Source: a virus
Length of the DNA stretch: 33,169 nucleotides
IMG/VR virus record: IMGVR_UViG_3300000576_000011
Span: 1-33,169 of that record
Strand: one strand, 5' to 3'
A model generated the notes under the pieces. The model saw only the letters and a list, made by a program, of their open reading frames with translations, searched no databases and had not been told where the DNA came from. Within the stretch, counting starts at the first letter, position 1; each line of letters starts with the position of its first letter. Both the position numbers and the translations under genes were made by a program. Positions 12,586 through 20,168 of the stretch are shown in pieces.

Positions 12586-15147
12586 ATGACAAGTAAAGCA
12601 TTTCAGTACAGCAACTTTGAAATTCATCGATCGGATATTCTACTCCGCGGTTATGACAAGACTAGAAATAAAAAATTCCAAATCAAAGAACCCCTAAAAC
12701 CTAAGCTCTACGTTCCTTCTAAAAATAGTTCTGAATATGAAAATATTCATGGTGAACCTATGGAGCAGATGGAATTTGAATCTCCACGAGCTGCACGGGA
12801 TTTCCAGAAGAAATATGCAGATGTGGCTGGTTTTGAAGTCCACGGGTTTAATAACTTTCATTATACCTATATCAATGAACTATTCGGTATGGATATGGAT
12901 TATGATCCGTCATTAGTCCATGTCATGAACTTTGACGTTGAGGTCGCTGCCGATGAAGGATTTCCTTCAATTGAATTGGCCAACAAAGAAGTCACGGCTA
13001 TCACCTGTGAAAGTTCAGGTGTCTATACTGTATTTGGTACTAAGGAGTTTGATGACTCTGATCTGGATAATGTCACCTTCATTCAGTGTCGGGATGAAAA
13101 AGATCTATTAATTAAGTTCATTGAATTTTGGTCTAATGATTATCCTGATGTAATTACTGGTTGGAATATTGAATATTTTGATATACCGTATATGGTTCAT
13201 CGTATTGACAGAATACTTGGTAATGAATGGGTCAAGAAACTCTCACCTTGGAGTTATGTATCACGGAGGGAAACTCGTTTAGGTAATAAAATCAATGTTA
13301 CTTATGATATTTCCGGTATCGCTAATCTGGACTATCTTCATCTGTATAAAAAATTCGTGATGAAACCCCGTGATAGTTATAAGCTTGATAATATTGCCCA
13401 TGTAGAATTAAAAGAAAAGAAAATTGACTACTCGGAATATGAATCACTCCTTGATCTATACAAGAAAGATTATAGAAAATTCATTCTCTATAATATCAAA
13501 GATACTGAACTTATCCGGCGTCTTGATGACAAGCTAAAACTTCTAGAACTTGTTTATGCTATTGCTTATTCTATTGGTGTGAACTATGTGGATGTTCTTA
13601 CTACTGTTCGTCTGTGGGATGTTCTTATTCATAACTATTTGATCAGTCAAAAGATTGTAGTACCTTATGAAAAACATGGTATTGCAGCTGCATCTATTCC
13701 TGGTGGATATGTCAAAACACCAAATGTCGGTATGTACGAATGGGAAGTGACTGTTGACTTGGCTTCACTGTATCCTCATTTGATCATGCAATATAATATT
13801 TCACCAGAAACCATTCGTGAACATATCGGACATAATCTTGGTTCAGAAGAAGTCATTAATGAACTTGTAAAATCCAAGCTAGAAACTGGTGTATTCCTAG
13901 AACAACTACAGGAACATAATCTGGCACTTGCCGGTTCTGGATGGACTTTCTCTCGTGACAAGCAGGGGTTCCTTCCAGCCATCATGGAGAAATATTTCAA
14001 TAAGCGTTCTGAATACAAGAAGAAAATGCTAGACTTTGAAACAAAAGTTCAAGAAAATATTAAATCAGGTTCATCTGATACTGAAATCACTGAACTAAAA
14101 AATAAAGTTTCACAGTTTGATACTCTCCAAATGGCCATGAAAGTGGGTATTCTGAACTCCGGTTATGGTGCTTTACTGAATCAATATTTCAGGTGGTTTG
14201 ATACTCGTCTAGGCTCATCAGTAACACTCTCCGGACAGATGGTCATTAAATGGACCGAGAAAGTAATTAATGAATATCTGAATAAAACACTAAAGACTAA
14301 AGGAGAAGATTATGTCATTACGATCGATACGGATTCTTGTATCATTACGCTTAAGCCTTTGGTCGACAAAATTGTCCCTGAAGGTACTGAAAAATCAGAA
14401 ATTGTCAGTCTCTTGGATAAGGTTTGTAAAGATAGAATTCTACCTACTATTCATAGTGCTTATGACGAACTTGGCAGACTTACTAATGCCTTCGAACAAA
14501 AAATGAAAATTGACCGAGAAGTGATTGCCGATCGTGGTATTCACCTTGGTAAAAAACACTACATTCTGAATATGCTGGCCAAGGAAACAACAGTCTATGC
14601 AGAACCAGAATTGAAGATGATGGGTATTTCTGCCATCAAGTCTTCTACACCAGAACCTTGTAGAGATGCACTAAAAGAAATCCTCAAGATTATCATGTCT
14701 GGTACTGAAAAAGATGTTCAGACTTATATTGGAAAATTCCGAAAAGAATTCTATTCGATGAACTTCGAAGATGTGTCATTCCCTCGTGGTGTAAACGGTC
14801 TTGACAAATATCAGGATGCAGTTCTGATATATTCTAAAGGTACACCTATTCACGTCCGTGGTTCACTTCTCTATAACTCATTTCTAAAGAAAATGAACCT
14901 TACTGAAAAGTACCAGAAAATTCAAGAGGGTGACAAAATCAAGTTCTGTTATCTCCAAACACCAAATCCGTTGAAGGAAAATGTCATTGCAGTGCCTGAC
15001 ATGCTTCCTCGACAGTTTGGTCTACACGAATATATTGACTATGAACTACAATTTGAAAAAGGATTCCTAGATCCACTGAAAGATATTCTTGTTGTGGTCG
15101 GTTGGGATATTGAAAAAAGAAATAAAATTGACGACTTTTTCTCATAA
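12586..15147 (+). CDS. 43: DNA polymerase, family B (T4 gp43-like)
   Basis: This is the replicative polymerase, 853 residues against about 898 in T4. Proofreading motifs are FDVEV (D117, E119), GWNIEYFD (about 192-199) and YNIKD (302-306). Polymerase motifs are VDLASLYPHL (motif A, D391), KVGILNSGYG (motif B, about 519-528) and IDTDS (motif C, D581/D583), with GKKHYIL after that. All catalytic acids are present and no intein or intron interrupts the gene. Start at ATG 12586 with AATAGGAAA upstream. The C-terminus (DDFFS) is short and polar with an FF pair, compatible with a sliding-clamp-binding tail. The clamp and loader genes are outside the window. Confidence 0.96.
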   Translation: MTSKAFQYSNFEIHRSDILLRGYDKTRNKKFQIKEPLKPKLYVPSKNSSEYENIHGEPMEQMEFESPRAARDFQKKYADVAGFEVHGFNNFHYTYINELFGMDMDYDPSLVHVMNFDVEVAADEGFPSIELANKEVTAITCESSGVYTVFGTKEFDDSDLDNVTFIQCRDEKDLLIKFIEFWSNDYPDVITGWNIEYFDIPYMVHRIDRILGNEWVKKLSPWSYVSRRETRLGNKINVTYDISGIANLDYLHLYKKFVMKPRDSYKLDNIAHVELKEKKIDYSEYESLLDLYKKDYRKFILYNIKDTELIRRLDDKLKLLELVYAIAYSIGVNYVDVLTTVRLWDVLIHNYLISQKIVVPYEKHGIAAASIPGGYVKTPNVGMYEWEVTVDLASLYPHLIMQYNISPETIREHIGHNLGSEEVINELVKSKLETGVFLEQLQEHNLALAGSGWTFSRDKQGFLPAIMEKYFNKRSEYKKKMLDFETKVQENIKSGSSDTEITELKNKVSQFDTLQMAMKVGILNSGYGALLNQYFRWFDTRLGSSVTLSGQMVIKWTEKVINEYLNKTLKTKGEDYVITIDTDSCIITLKPLVDKIVPEGTEKSEIVSLLDKVCKDRILPTIHSAYDELGRLTNAFEQKMKIDREVIADRGIHLGKKHYILNMLAKETTVYAEPELKMMGISAIKSSTPEPCRDALKEILKIIMSGTEKDVQTYIGKFRKEFYSMNFEDVSFPRGVNGLDKYQDAVLIYSKGTPIHVRGSLLYNSFLKKMNLTEKYQKIQEGDKIKFCYLQTPNPLKENVIAVPDMLPRQFGLHEYIDYELQFEKGFLDPLKDILVVVGWDIEKRNKIDDFFS

Positions 15148-15161
15148 CAAAGGAGTATAAT

Positions 15162-15629
15162 ATGGCAGATTCAACAGTAGTTACACGGAAACATATCCGG
15201 AGAGTTCAAGAACTTCTTCATGATACAGCAATTGTAGAACTTATGAAGAGATCACGACTACATGATCTATCTAAGTTTGAAGATGTAGAACGAGTTCCTC
15301 TGGATAAAATGCAAGAACTTATTGAAAAAGAAGGTCAAGCACAATTCGGTACACCGGAATACAAGAAAAGAACTGATCTACTTGGTGAAATGATCACACA
15401 TCACAGAGCTAATAATTCCCATCATCCTGAATACTATGAAGACGGTGTGAATGGTATGGACTTATTTGACGTCATGGAAATGTTTTTTGATTGGAAGGCC
15501 GCATCAGAACGTGGTGAAGACTCTTGTATGAGACTTGGTGCTGCATGTGACAAATATGAAATCGATCCACAACTTAGAAAGATCCTCTATAATACAGCTG
15601 AAAGACTAGGTTACAAGGCTGATGAATAA
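15162..15629 (+). CDS. DUF5662-like phage protein, HD-like His motif
   Basis: The 155 residues contain RSRLHDLSKF, EMITHHRANNSHHPEYYE and DVMEMFFDWKAASERGED. This pattern is typical of the DUF5662 proteins found in many phages and resembles a metal-binding HD-type helical fold. The conserved His and Asp residues suggest a hydrolase or metal site, but no activity is established. It lies 14 nt after the polymerase and is translated from AAAGGAG, so it is probably co-transcribed with the polymerase and uvsX. Confidence 0.68.
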   Translation: MADSTVVTRKHIRRVQELLHDTAIVELMKRSRLHDLSKFEDVERVPLDKMQELIEKEGQAQFGTPEYKKRTDLLGEMITHHRANNSHHPEYYEDGVNGMDLFDVMEMFFDWKAASERGEDSCMRLGAACDKYEIDPQLRKILYNTAERLGYKADE

Positions 15630-15686
15630 ATAGTACCGTGGAGTAGCTCTCTACATAAAATCAAACAGCAATAAAAAGGAAAATAA

Positions 15687-16601
15687 ATGTCCGCACTACT
15701 AGACAAACTAAAGAAGTCTGGGTCTATCAAACACGCATCTATCGTTGAAGATTCAGCATTTTTCAATTCCACAGAAAATGTAAAGACCGATTTACCTATT
15801 TTGAATTTAGCCTTTTCGGGTGATTTCAATAAAGGGTTTTCACCTGGTCTCACTTTCTTGGCCGGTGAATCAAAAAGCTTCAAGACACTTCTAGGTCTTT
15901 ACTGTATGAAAGCTTACCTTGACAAATATCCAGAAGGTATTTGTCTGTTCTATGATTCTGAATATGGCACGACTCCTGATTATCTAAAAACTAATGGTAT
16001 TGATACTTCTCGTGTCCTTCACGTTCCTATTGAGCATGTAGAGCAGTTGAAATTTGATATCGTGAAAAGACTTAAAGATCTAGAACGTGGTGATAAAGTA
16101 TTCATCTTCATTGATTCAATCGGTAACTTAGCATCAGTAAAAGAAGTTGAAGATGCTGAAAATGAAAAATCAGTTGCCGATATGTCTCGTGCTAAGGCAC
16201 TTAAATCTCTATTCAGAATTATTACTCCTTCACTCACAGCTAAAGAACTACCTTGTATAGCAATTAACCACATCTATAAAGAAATGGGTCTTTATCCAAA
16301 ATCTATCATGGGTGGCGGTTGTTTGGTAGAAAATACTGAAGTGCAAATGTATGACGGTAGTATGAAATTTATTCAAGATATTAAAGTTGGCGATTTAGTA
16401 AAAACTTTAGAAGGACCTAAATCTGTAGAACATACTTGGAATCCAGAAACTTTAGAAATTGGCGAACCAGAATGTTTTGAAATAGAATTTGAAGATGGTT
16501 ATACTGTAACTTGTTCTGATAATCACCCCTTTCTGACAGATAAAGGATGGGTTAAAGCTAAGGATCTCACAATAGATATGAATATTGTTTCAGCAGAGTA
16601 A
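15687..16601 (+). CDS. uvsX: UvsX recombinase N-half fused to split-intein N-fragment
   Basis: Residues 1-211 are the N-terminal part of a RecA/UvsX-type recombinase, with Walker A GESKSFKT (60-67, very close to T4 UvsX), Walker B VFIFIDSIG (138-146) and INHIYKEMG. After SIMGGG the protein runs into an intein N-fragment at Cys212 (TGT at 16320). This has block A CLVENTEVQMYDGSMKF and VGDLVKT, and block B CSDNHPFLT then GWVKAKDL, and stops after 93 intein residues. The break falls in the GG-(S/T)-G-MYSA motif equivalent to the RecA L2 DNA-binding loop, so the half is inactive alone. It needs the C-part at 17601 and trans-splicing. Confidence 0.92.
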   Translation: MSALLDKLKKSGSIKHASIVEDSAFFNSTENVKTDLPILNLAFSGDFNKGFSPGLTFLAGESKSFKTLLGLYCMKAYLDKYPEGICLFYDSEYGTTPDYLKTNGIDTSRVLHVPIEHVEQLKFDIVKRLKDLERGDKVFIFIDSIGNLASVKEVEDAENEKSVADMSRAKALKSLFRIITPSLTAKELPCIAINHIYKEMGLYPKSIMGGGCLVENTEVQMYDGSMKFIQDIKVGDLVKTLEGPKSVEHTWNPETLEIGEPECFEIEFEDGYTVTCSDNHPFLTDKGWVKAKDLTIDMNIVSAE

Positions 16602-16628
16602 ATAGTACCATAGTCAAAGTGCATTTTT

Positions 16629-16658
16629 AATAAATAATCCTATACTAAACTATAGGAG
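16629..16658 (+). promoter_or_regulatory. Late promoter plus RBS-hiding hairpin before the homing endonuclease
   Basis: AATAAATA (16629-16636) matches the late-promoter element. A 7-bp stem (16638-16644 with 16651-16657, 6-nt loop) pairs most of the AGGAG ribosome binding site (16654-16658) of the gene starting at 16666. By T4 late-promoter spacing transcription would begin near 16642. This removes the 5' arm and frees the ribosome binding site. Confidence 0.6.
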
Positions 16659-16665
16659 TTTAAAA

Positions 16666-17610
16666 ATGCACGTAGTCTATTTTATAACGTTTATTGATAG
16701 AAAAGATAATAACATCCAACCTTATTATTATATTGGATCAAAATCCAACTGCACTTTTGATGGATATAATATATTAGATAAAAAAGGTAAAATATATTAT
16801 GGTTCTAGTAACAGAAATGACTATCAAAAAATTGTTAGATCAGAAAAAATAAAAGTAGATATTTTATATGAAACAGAAAATTATGACGATTGTTTAAACC
16901 AAGAAAGAAATATACAACTACAAAATGACGTCGTAGTTGATACTCGTTTCTTTAATGCATCTTTGGCACTAGAAAATAATTTTCATAAACCTAATTATGG
17001 TACTTATAGACATATTGAAACTGGAAAGAAAGTACGATTAGAGAAAAATCATCCTAAAGTTTTAGATGGTACTTATATTAATATTAATAAAGGATATAAA
17101 ACATATAATAACGGCACTATACAAAAACAGTTTTTGAATGAAACAGATGTTCCTGAAGGTTGGACAAAAGGTGTTTTAGAAAAAAATAAACTTAAAGGTG
17201 AAAATAATCCATTTTATGGTAAAAAACATACTGAAAAAAGCAAAAAGAAAAATCGTGAGGGACAAGAAAATTTTAAAAAAAATAATCCTGAACTTTATGA
17301 TGAAATGATAGAAAAAAGACGTAAAAGAACTTCATTGACTTTTAAGGGTGTGCCTAAATCAGAAGAATCTAATAGAAAAAGAATTAGACGTAATTTAATA
17401 ATGTTAAAAAATATTCATACAGGTGAATGTGTGCGTGTAGATAAAAAATTCAAAGACGATTATGATTCTAATGTTTGGAAAAACCCTTATGCAGCAAAAA
17501 AACACCAAATGATAAAATGCCCTCATTGTGGTAAAATTAATGAATATAATTCATCTTTCAAAAGATGGCATTTTGATAAATGTAAAAAAAGGAAAATTGA
17601 ATGCGAATAA
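16666..17610 (+). CDS. GIY-YIG homing endonuclease inside the fractured uvsX gene
   Basis: The 314-residue protein has an N-terminal GIY-YIG nuclease domain (VVYFI at 3-7, PYYYIGSK at 19-26, KIYYGSS, and a Glu in NQERNIQLQ). It continues with NUMOD3-type DNA-binding repeats (NPFYGKKHTEKSKKK about residue 183, then a second KGVPKSEESNRKR) and a C-terminal CPHCGK...HFDKC zinc finger. The gene is much more AT-rich than uvsX. It is free-standing: the N-intein stops 64 nt before it, and it overlaps the C-intein start by 10 nt. It probably cuts intein-less uvsX alleles so that the cassette is copied in. No splicing domain is fused to it. Confidence 0.85.
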   Translation: MHVVYFITFIDRKDNNIQPYYYIGSKSNCTFDGYNILDKKGKIYYGSSNRNDYQKIVRSEKIKVDILYETENYDDCLNQERNIQLQNDVVVDTRFFNASLALENNFHKPNYGTYRHIETGKKVRLEKNHPKVLDGTYININKGYKTYNNGTIQKQFLNETDVPEGWTKGVLEKNKLKGENNPFYGKKHTEKSKKKNREGQENFKKNNPELYDEMIEKRRKRTSLTFKGVPKSEESNRKRIRRNLIMLKNIHTGECVRVDKKFKDDYDSNVWKNPYAAKKHQMIKCPHCGKINEYNSSFKRWHFDKCKKRKIECE

Positions 17611-18137
17611 ATTCTATAAAATCAGTAGGTAAAAAACCCGTATATGATATTACCGTGTCAAATATACATCATTATTTTTTAAAAAATGGTGTAGTTACAC
17701 ATAATTCCGGCGGAATGTATTCAGCGAATACTATCTTTTTCATCACTAAAGCACAAGAAAAAGATGGCACTGATCTGGCTGGTTATAAATTCACTATCAA
17801 TATTGAAAAATCACGATATGTCCGTGAAAAATCTAAGTTTCCATTTGTAGTCACTTATGAAAAAGGTATAGACAAATATTCCGGTCTCCTTGATTATGCT
17901 CTACAAGGTGAATTTGTTATTAAACCGTCTATGGGTTGGTACCAGAAAGTCGATCCGGATACTGGTGAAGTACTAGAAGGTAAGTACCGAGAAAAGGATA
18001 CTCACACTAAAGAATTCTGGGATATGTATCTAAGTAGTGATAAATTTCTTGATTATTGTTCATCGAGGGTTAAACTTGGTTCAGTGAAACTAGATAAAGA
18101 AGATCTAGTTGAAGAAACATTAAAAGAACTAGAATAA
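17601..18137 (+). CDS. uvsX: Split-intein C-fragment fused to UvsX recombinase C-half
   Basis: The first 35 residues are an intein C-fragment, with block F VYDITVSNIHHYFLKNG and block G VVTHN. They are followed directly by Ser (TCC at 17706), the +1 nucleophile. The remaining 143 residues continue UvsX: SGGMYSANTIFFITKAQ, KDGTDLAGYKFTINIEKSR and KSKFPFVVTYEKGID, all counterparts of T4 UvsX. Joining residues 1-211 of the first part to these gives a 354-residue recombinase with an intact GGGSGGMYSAN junction. It has its own ribosome binding site (AAAGGAAA, 8 nt upstream of the ATG), as a separately translated half requires. The start overlaps the endonuclease gene by 10 nt. Confidence 0.92.
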   Translation: MRINSIKSVGKKPVYDITVSNIHHYFLKNGVVTHNSGGMYSANTIFFITKAQEKDGTDLAGYKFTINIEKSRYVREKSKFPFVVTYEKGIDKYSGLLDYALQGEFVIKPSMGWYQKVDPDTGEVLEGKYREKDTHTKEFWDMYLSSDKFLDYCSSRVKLGSVKLDKEDLVEETLKELE

Positions 18138-18148
18138 ACCTTCTTTAA

Positions 18149-18187
18149 TTGAAATAACAGTATGGCACTGTGTATAATGGTGCCATA
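18149..18187 (+). promoter_or_regulatory. Promoter and palindrome of the helicase gene
   Basis: TTGAAA (18149-18154), an 18-nt spacer and TATAAT (18173-18178) precede the helicase. A perfect 8-bp inverted repeat TATGGCAC/GTGCCATA (18161-18168, 18180-18187) brackets the -10 box. This is the arrangement expected of a repressor or activator site. Confidence 0.6.
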
Positions 18188-18219
18188 TTAGTCAGTGTAA
18201 TACAATAATTGAGGTATCT

Positions 18220-19611
18220 ATGGAAGACGTTATCATCGGGAATCTGATACATAATGAGGAATATACACGAAAAGTCATACCATTTATTCAAGAAGATTAT
18301 TTTTCAGAACAGTCTAGTAAAATAGTTTATAAGTTAATCGCTTCACATATTGGAAAGTATAATAAACAACCAACTAAGGAAGTTATTCATGTTGAACTAG
18401 AAAATATGGAACTCATTGAACCTGTCTATAATGCATCAGTAGCACTCATATCAAAACTAGAACCAGATAACAAGTCCGATCTGAAATGGCTAATTGACTC
18501 AACAGAGAAGTGGGCACAAGACCGAGCACTATATAATGCTATCATGAGAGCAGTGAAGGTCTATGATGGCTCTGATAAAGATATGGGTCGTGGAACACTT
18601 CCACAGTTAATGTCTGATGCACTTGGTGTGAGTTTTGAGACTTCGATTGGTCATGATTATATTGATGACTGGGAAAAACGTTACGAATTCTATACAGAAA
18701 ACAAACGACGGCTACCTTTTAATATTGAAATTCTGAATAAAATCACTGATGGTGGTCTTTTTGGTAAAACACTAACAGTAATGGTTGCTCCAACTGGTGT
18801 TGGTAAATCTCTAGTACTTTGTGATCTGGCTGCATCATATTATTCTAATGGCAAAAATGTTCTGTATATCACTCTTGAAATGTCCGAGGAAGAAACTTCA
18901 CAGCGAATAGATGCTAATCTTATGGGTATTGATATCGGTATGGTATCGAAAATGCCCAAAGATGTGTTTGAAAAGAAAATCAATAAAATAAGAGAAAAGA
19001 CTGCAGGGAAATTAATCATTGAAGAATTTCCAACAGCCGCCGGTAATGTGAATCATTTCCGACATCTTTTGAATGAACTAGCACTGAAGAAAAAATTTAG
19101 ACCTGACGTTATTTTCATTGACTATATCAATATTTGTTCTTCGGCTAGACTGAAAAATGGAGGAAATCATAATTCGTATACGATCGTGAAATCAATCGCA
19201 GAGGAAATTCGTGGTCTGGCAATTGAATATGATGTTCCAATTTTGACTGCCACACAGACTAATCGTTCTGGTGCAACCGATTCTGATTATGAAATCGATC
19301 AAATTGCTGAGAGCTTCGGAATTGCGCATACTGCGGACCTCGTGCTTGGTATCATCAGAACTGAGGAACTTGATAATCTAGATCAGGTACTTTTTAAGCA
19401 ATTGAAAAATCGATATAATGATCTGAATTATTATCGGCGATTTGTCGTGGGTATTGACCGAGCCAAAATGAGACTTTTTGATACAGATAATTCAGCTCAA
19501 GACAAGGTCTCTAATGAAACAAGCCCAGACAATCCGGTCTTTGATAAGGGCAAATTCTCTGAAGATGGGAAAAATGACCGTAAGAAAAAATTGAAAAATT
19601 TGTCGGTCTGA
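18220..19611 (+). CDS. 41: Replicative DNA helicase, DnaB family (T4 gp41-like)
   Basis: The 463 residues comprise a helical N-terminal domain (1-140), a linker and a RecA-like ATPase with Walker A APTGVGKS (190-197), EMSEEE, Walker B DVIFIDYINI, and the ATQTNRSG and VVGIDRAKMR sensor region. It unwinds the lagging-strand template as a hexamer and pairs with the primase encoded at 27115. It follows uvsX as in T4-like gene order. No intein is present here, although gp41 is a known split-intein host in other phages. The C-terminal tail is Lys- and Asp-rich and probably flexible. Confidence 0.94.
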   Translation: MEDVIIGNLIHNEEYTRKVIPFIQEDYFSEQSSKIVYKLIASHIGKYNKQPTKEVIHVELENMELIEPVYNASVALISKLEPDNKSDLKWLIDSTEKWAQDRALYNAIMRAVKVYDGSDKDMGRGTLPQLMSDALGVSFETSIGHDYIDDWEKRYEFYTENKRRLPFNIEILNKITDGGLFGKTLTVMVAPTGVGKSLVLCDLAASYYSNGKNVLYITLEMSEEETSQRIDANLMGIDIGMVSKMPKDVFEKKINKIREKTAGKLIIEEFPTAAGNVNHFRHLLNELALKKKFRPDVIFIDYINICSSARLKNGGNHNSYTIVKSIAEEIRGLAIEYDVPILTATQTNRSGATDSDYEIDQIAESFGIAHTADLVLGIIRTEELDNLDQVLFKQLKNRYNDLNYYRRFVVGIDRAKMRLFDTDNSAQDKVSNETSPDNPVFDKGKFSEDGKNDRKKKLKNLSV

Positions 19612-19612
19612 T

Positions 19613-19655
19613 GGTTGACATATGGTTCTAATGGTGTAGTATCTGAATATCAACT
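19613..19655 (+). repeat. Promoter-leader repeat, copy 1
   Basis: These 43 bases recur at 20094-20136 with a single difference. They contain a whole promoter and part of the leader. Both copies are followed by a similar GAGGAGAAACAC ribosome binding region and a small gene. Confidence 0.9.
19615..19642 (+). promoter_or_regulatory. Sigma70-type promoter (copy 1)
   Basis: TTGACA (19615-19620), a 16-nt spacer and TAGTAT (19637-19642) lie upstream of the small gene at 19676 and the tRNA region. This promoter is duplicated at 20096. Confidence 0.7.
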
Positions 19656-19675
19656 CAAAAGAGGAGAAACACACT

Positions 19676-19849
19676 ATGAACTTTCGTCAAATGTCTGTGA
19701 AACAACTCGCATTGATTATCACAGGCCTTCGATCCATCTATATTGAAGATTCTGAAAAAGAACGTCAGAAAATGATCGAAGCTTGTGAAACAGAGCTATC
19801 CACACGAGGATATTCTATGTCATTTTCTGACGTTCCGGTACCAACTTGA
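19676..19849 (+). CDS. Hypothetical protein, 57 residues
   Basis: The ATG at 19676 follows a strong AGAGGAGAA ribosome binding site and the duplicated promoter. The product MNFRQMSVKQLALIITGLRS... has an N-terminal helix and a second charged helix (EKERQKMIEACETEL). No family is recognised. Its stop lies inside a hairpin (19836-19858, nine pairs with one mismatch) at the entry to the tRNA region. Confidence 0.6.
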   Translation: MNFRQMSVKQLALIITGLRSIYIEDSEKERQKMIEACETELSTRGYSMSFSDVPVPT

Positions 19850-19873
19850 TTGGCACCGACAAGAAATGAAACA

Positions 19874-19906
19874 GGGCTAAAGAGATCTTGAAAGTCTCTT
19901 TGGCCC
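19874..19906 (+). ncRNA. Strong 12-bp hairpin upstream of the tRNA genes
   Basis: GGGCTAAAGAGA (19874-19885) pairs with TCTCTTTGGCCC (19895-19906) with one G-T pair and a 9-nt loop. No T-tract follows, so it is not a standard terminator. It directly abuts the tRNA-like segment at 19907 and may be a processing signal or a small structured RNA. Confidence 0.45.
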
Positions 19907-19975
19907 GGCCCTGCAAATGGATATAGGAAATTTTCAAGGTTTTCTATGTGGGATCGTTCCCCACCAGGGTCAACA
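19907..19975 (+). other. tRNA-like relic lacking a proper D-arm
   Basis: GGCCCTG (19907-19913) pairs with CAGGGTC (19965-19971) as a 7-bp acceptor-like stem. GTGGG/CCCAC (19948-19952, 19960-19964) forms a T-arm-like stem with a 7-nt loop. Between them a weak stem (19927-19931 with 19939-19943) presents a 7-nt loop TTTCAAG, whose middle triplet would be TCA. Only 13 nt remain for the D-arm, the T-loop consensus is broken, and the 3' end reads AACA, not NCCA. It is probably a decayed tRNA, and function is doubtful. Confidence 0.35.
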
Positions 19976-19978
19976 ATT

Positions 19979-20068
19979 GGGTGTGCGCCGGAGTTGGAGA
20001 GCCGGGCTTGGCTGTAAACCAGGTGCCTTTGTAGGGCTGAGTAGGTTCGACTCCTACCACACTCACCA
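19979..20068 (+). tRNA. tRNA-Tyr (anticodon GTA)
   Basis: The acceptor GGGTGTG (19979-19985) pairs with CACACTC (20058-20064). The D-arm is CCGG...CCGG, and the anticodon stem CTTGG/CCAGG holds the loop CTGTAAA (anticodon GTA). A long variable arm, expected for bacterial tRNA-Tyr, is followed by the T-arm GTAGG-TTCGACT-CCTAC. CCA is encoded (20066-20068). All arms are intact. Confidence 0.9.
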
Positions 20069-20093
20069 AATTTTCAAAAAAAATCAAAAATGC

Positions 20094-20136
20094 GGTTGAC
20101 ATATGGTTCTAATGGTGTAGTATCTAAATATCAACT
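20094..20136 (+). repeat. Promoter-leader repeat, copy 2
   Basis: This is the second copy of the 43-base segment at 19613-19655, with one G-to-A difference, again ahead of a small gene. The segment between the copies (about 480 nt) holds a small gene and the tRNA-Tyr region. Confidence 0.9.
20096..20123 (+). promoter_or_regulatory. Sigma70-type promoter (copy 2)
   Basis: TTGACA (20096-20101), a 16-nt spacer and TAGTAT (20118-20123) are identical to the promoter at 19615. It would transcribe the small gene at 20169 and tRNA-Arg. Confidence 0.7.
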
Positions 20137-20168
20137 GACCGATTGAGGTCACATAGAGGAGAAACACT

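Noticed and set aside
16019-16273. Minus-strand open frames within uvsX and its surroundings (15611-15883, 16019-16273)
   Set aside because: They are antisense to a conserved recombinase gene, with Ser-rich translations typical of shadows.
15627-16609. An 11-base repeat TAAATAGTACC occurs at 15627-15637 and 16599-16609, directly at two stop codons, one of them at the intein/endonuclease junction
   Set aside because: It is short, AT-rich and includes the stop codon and a late-promoter-like string, so chance or shared promoter sequence explains it; too weak to call an insertion scar.
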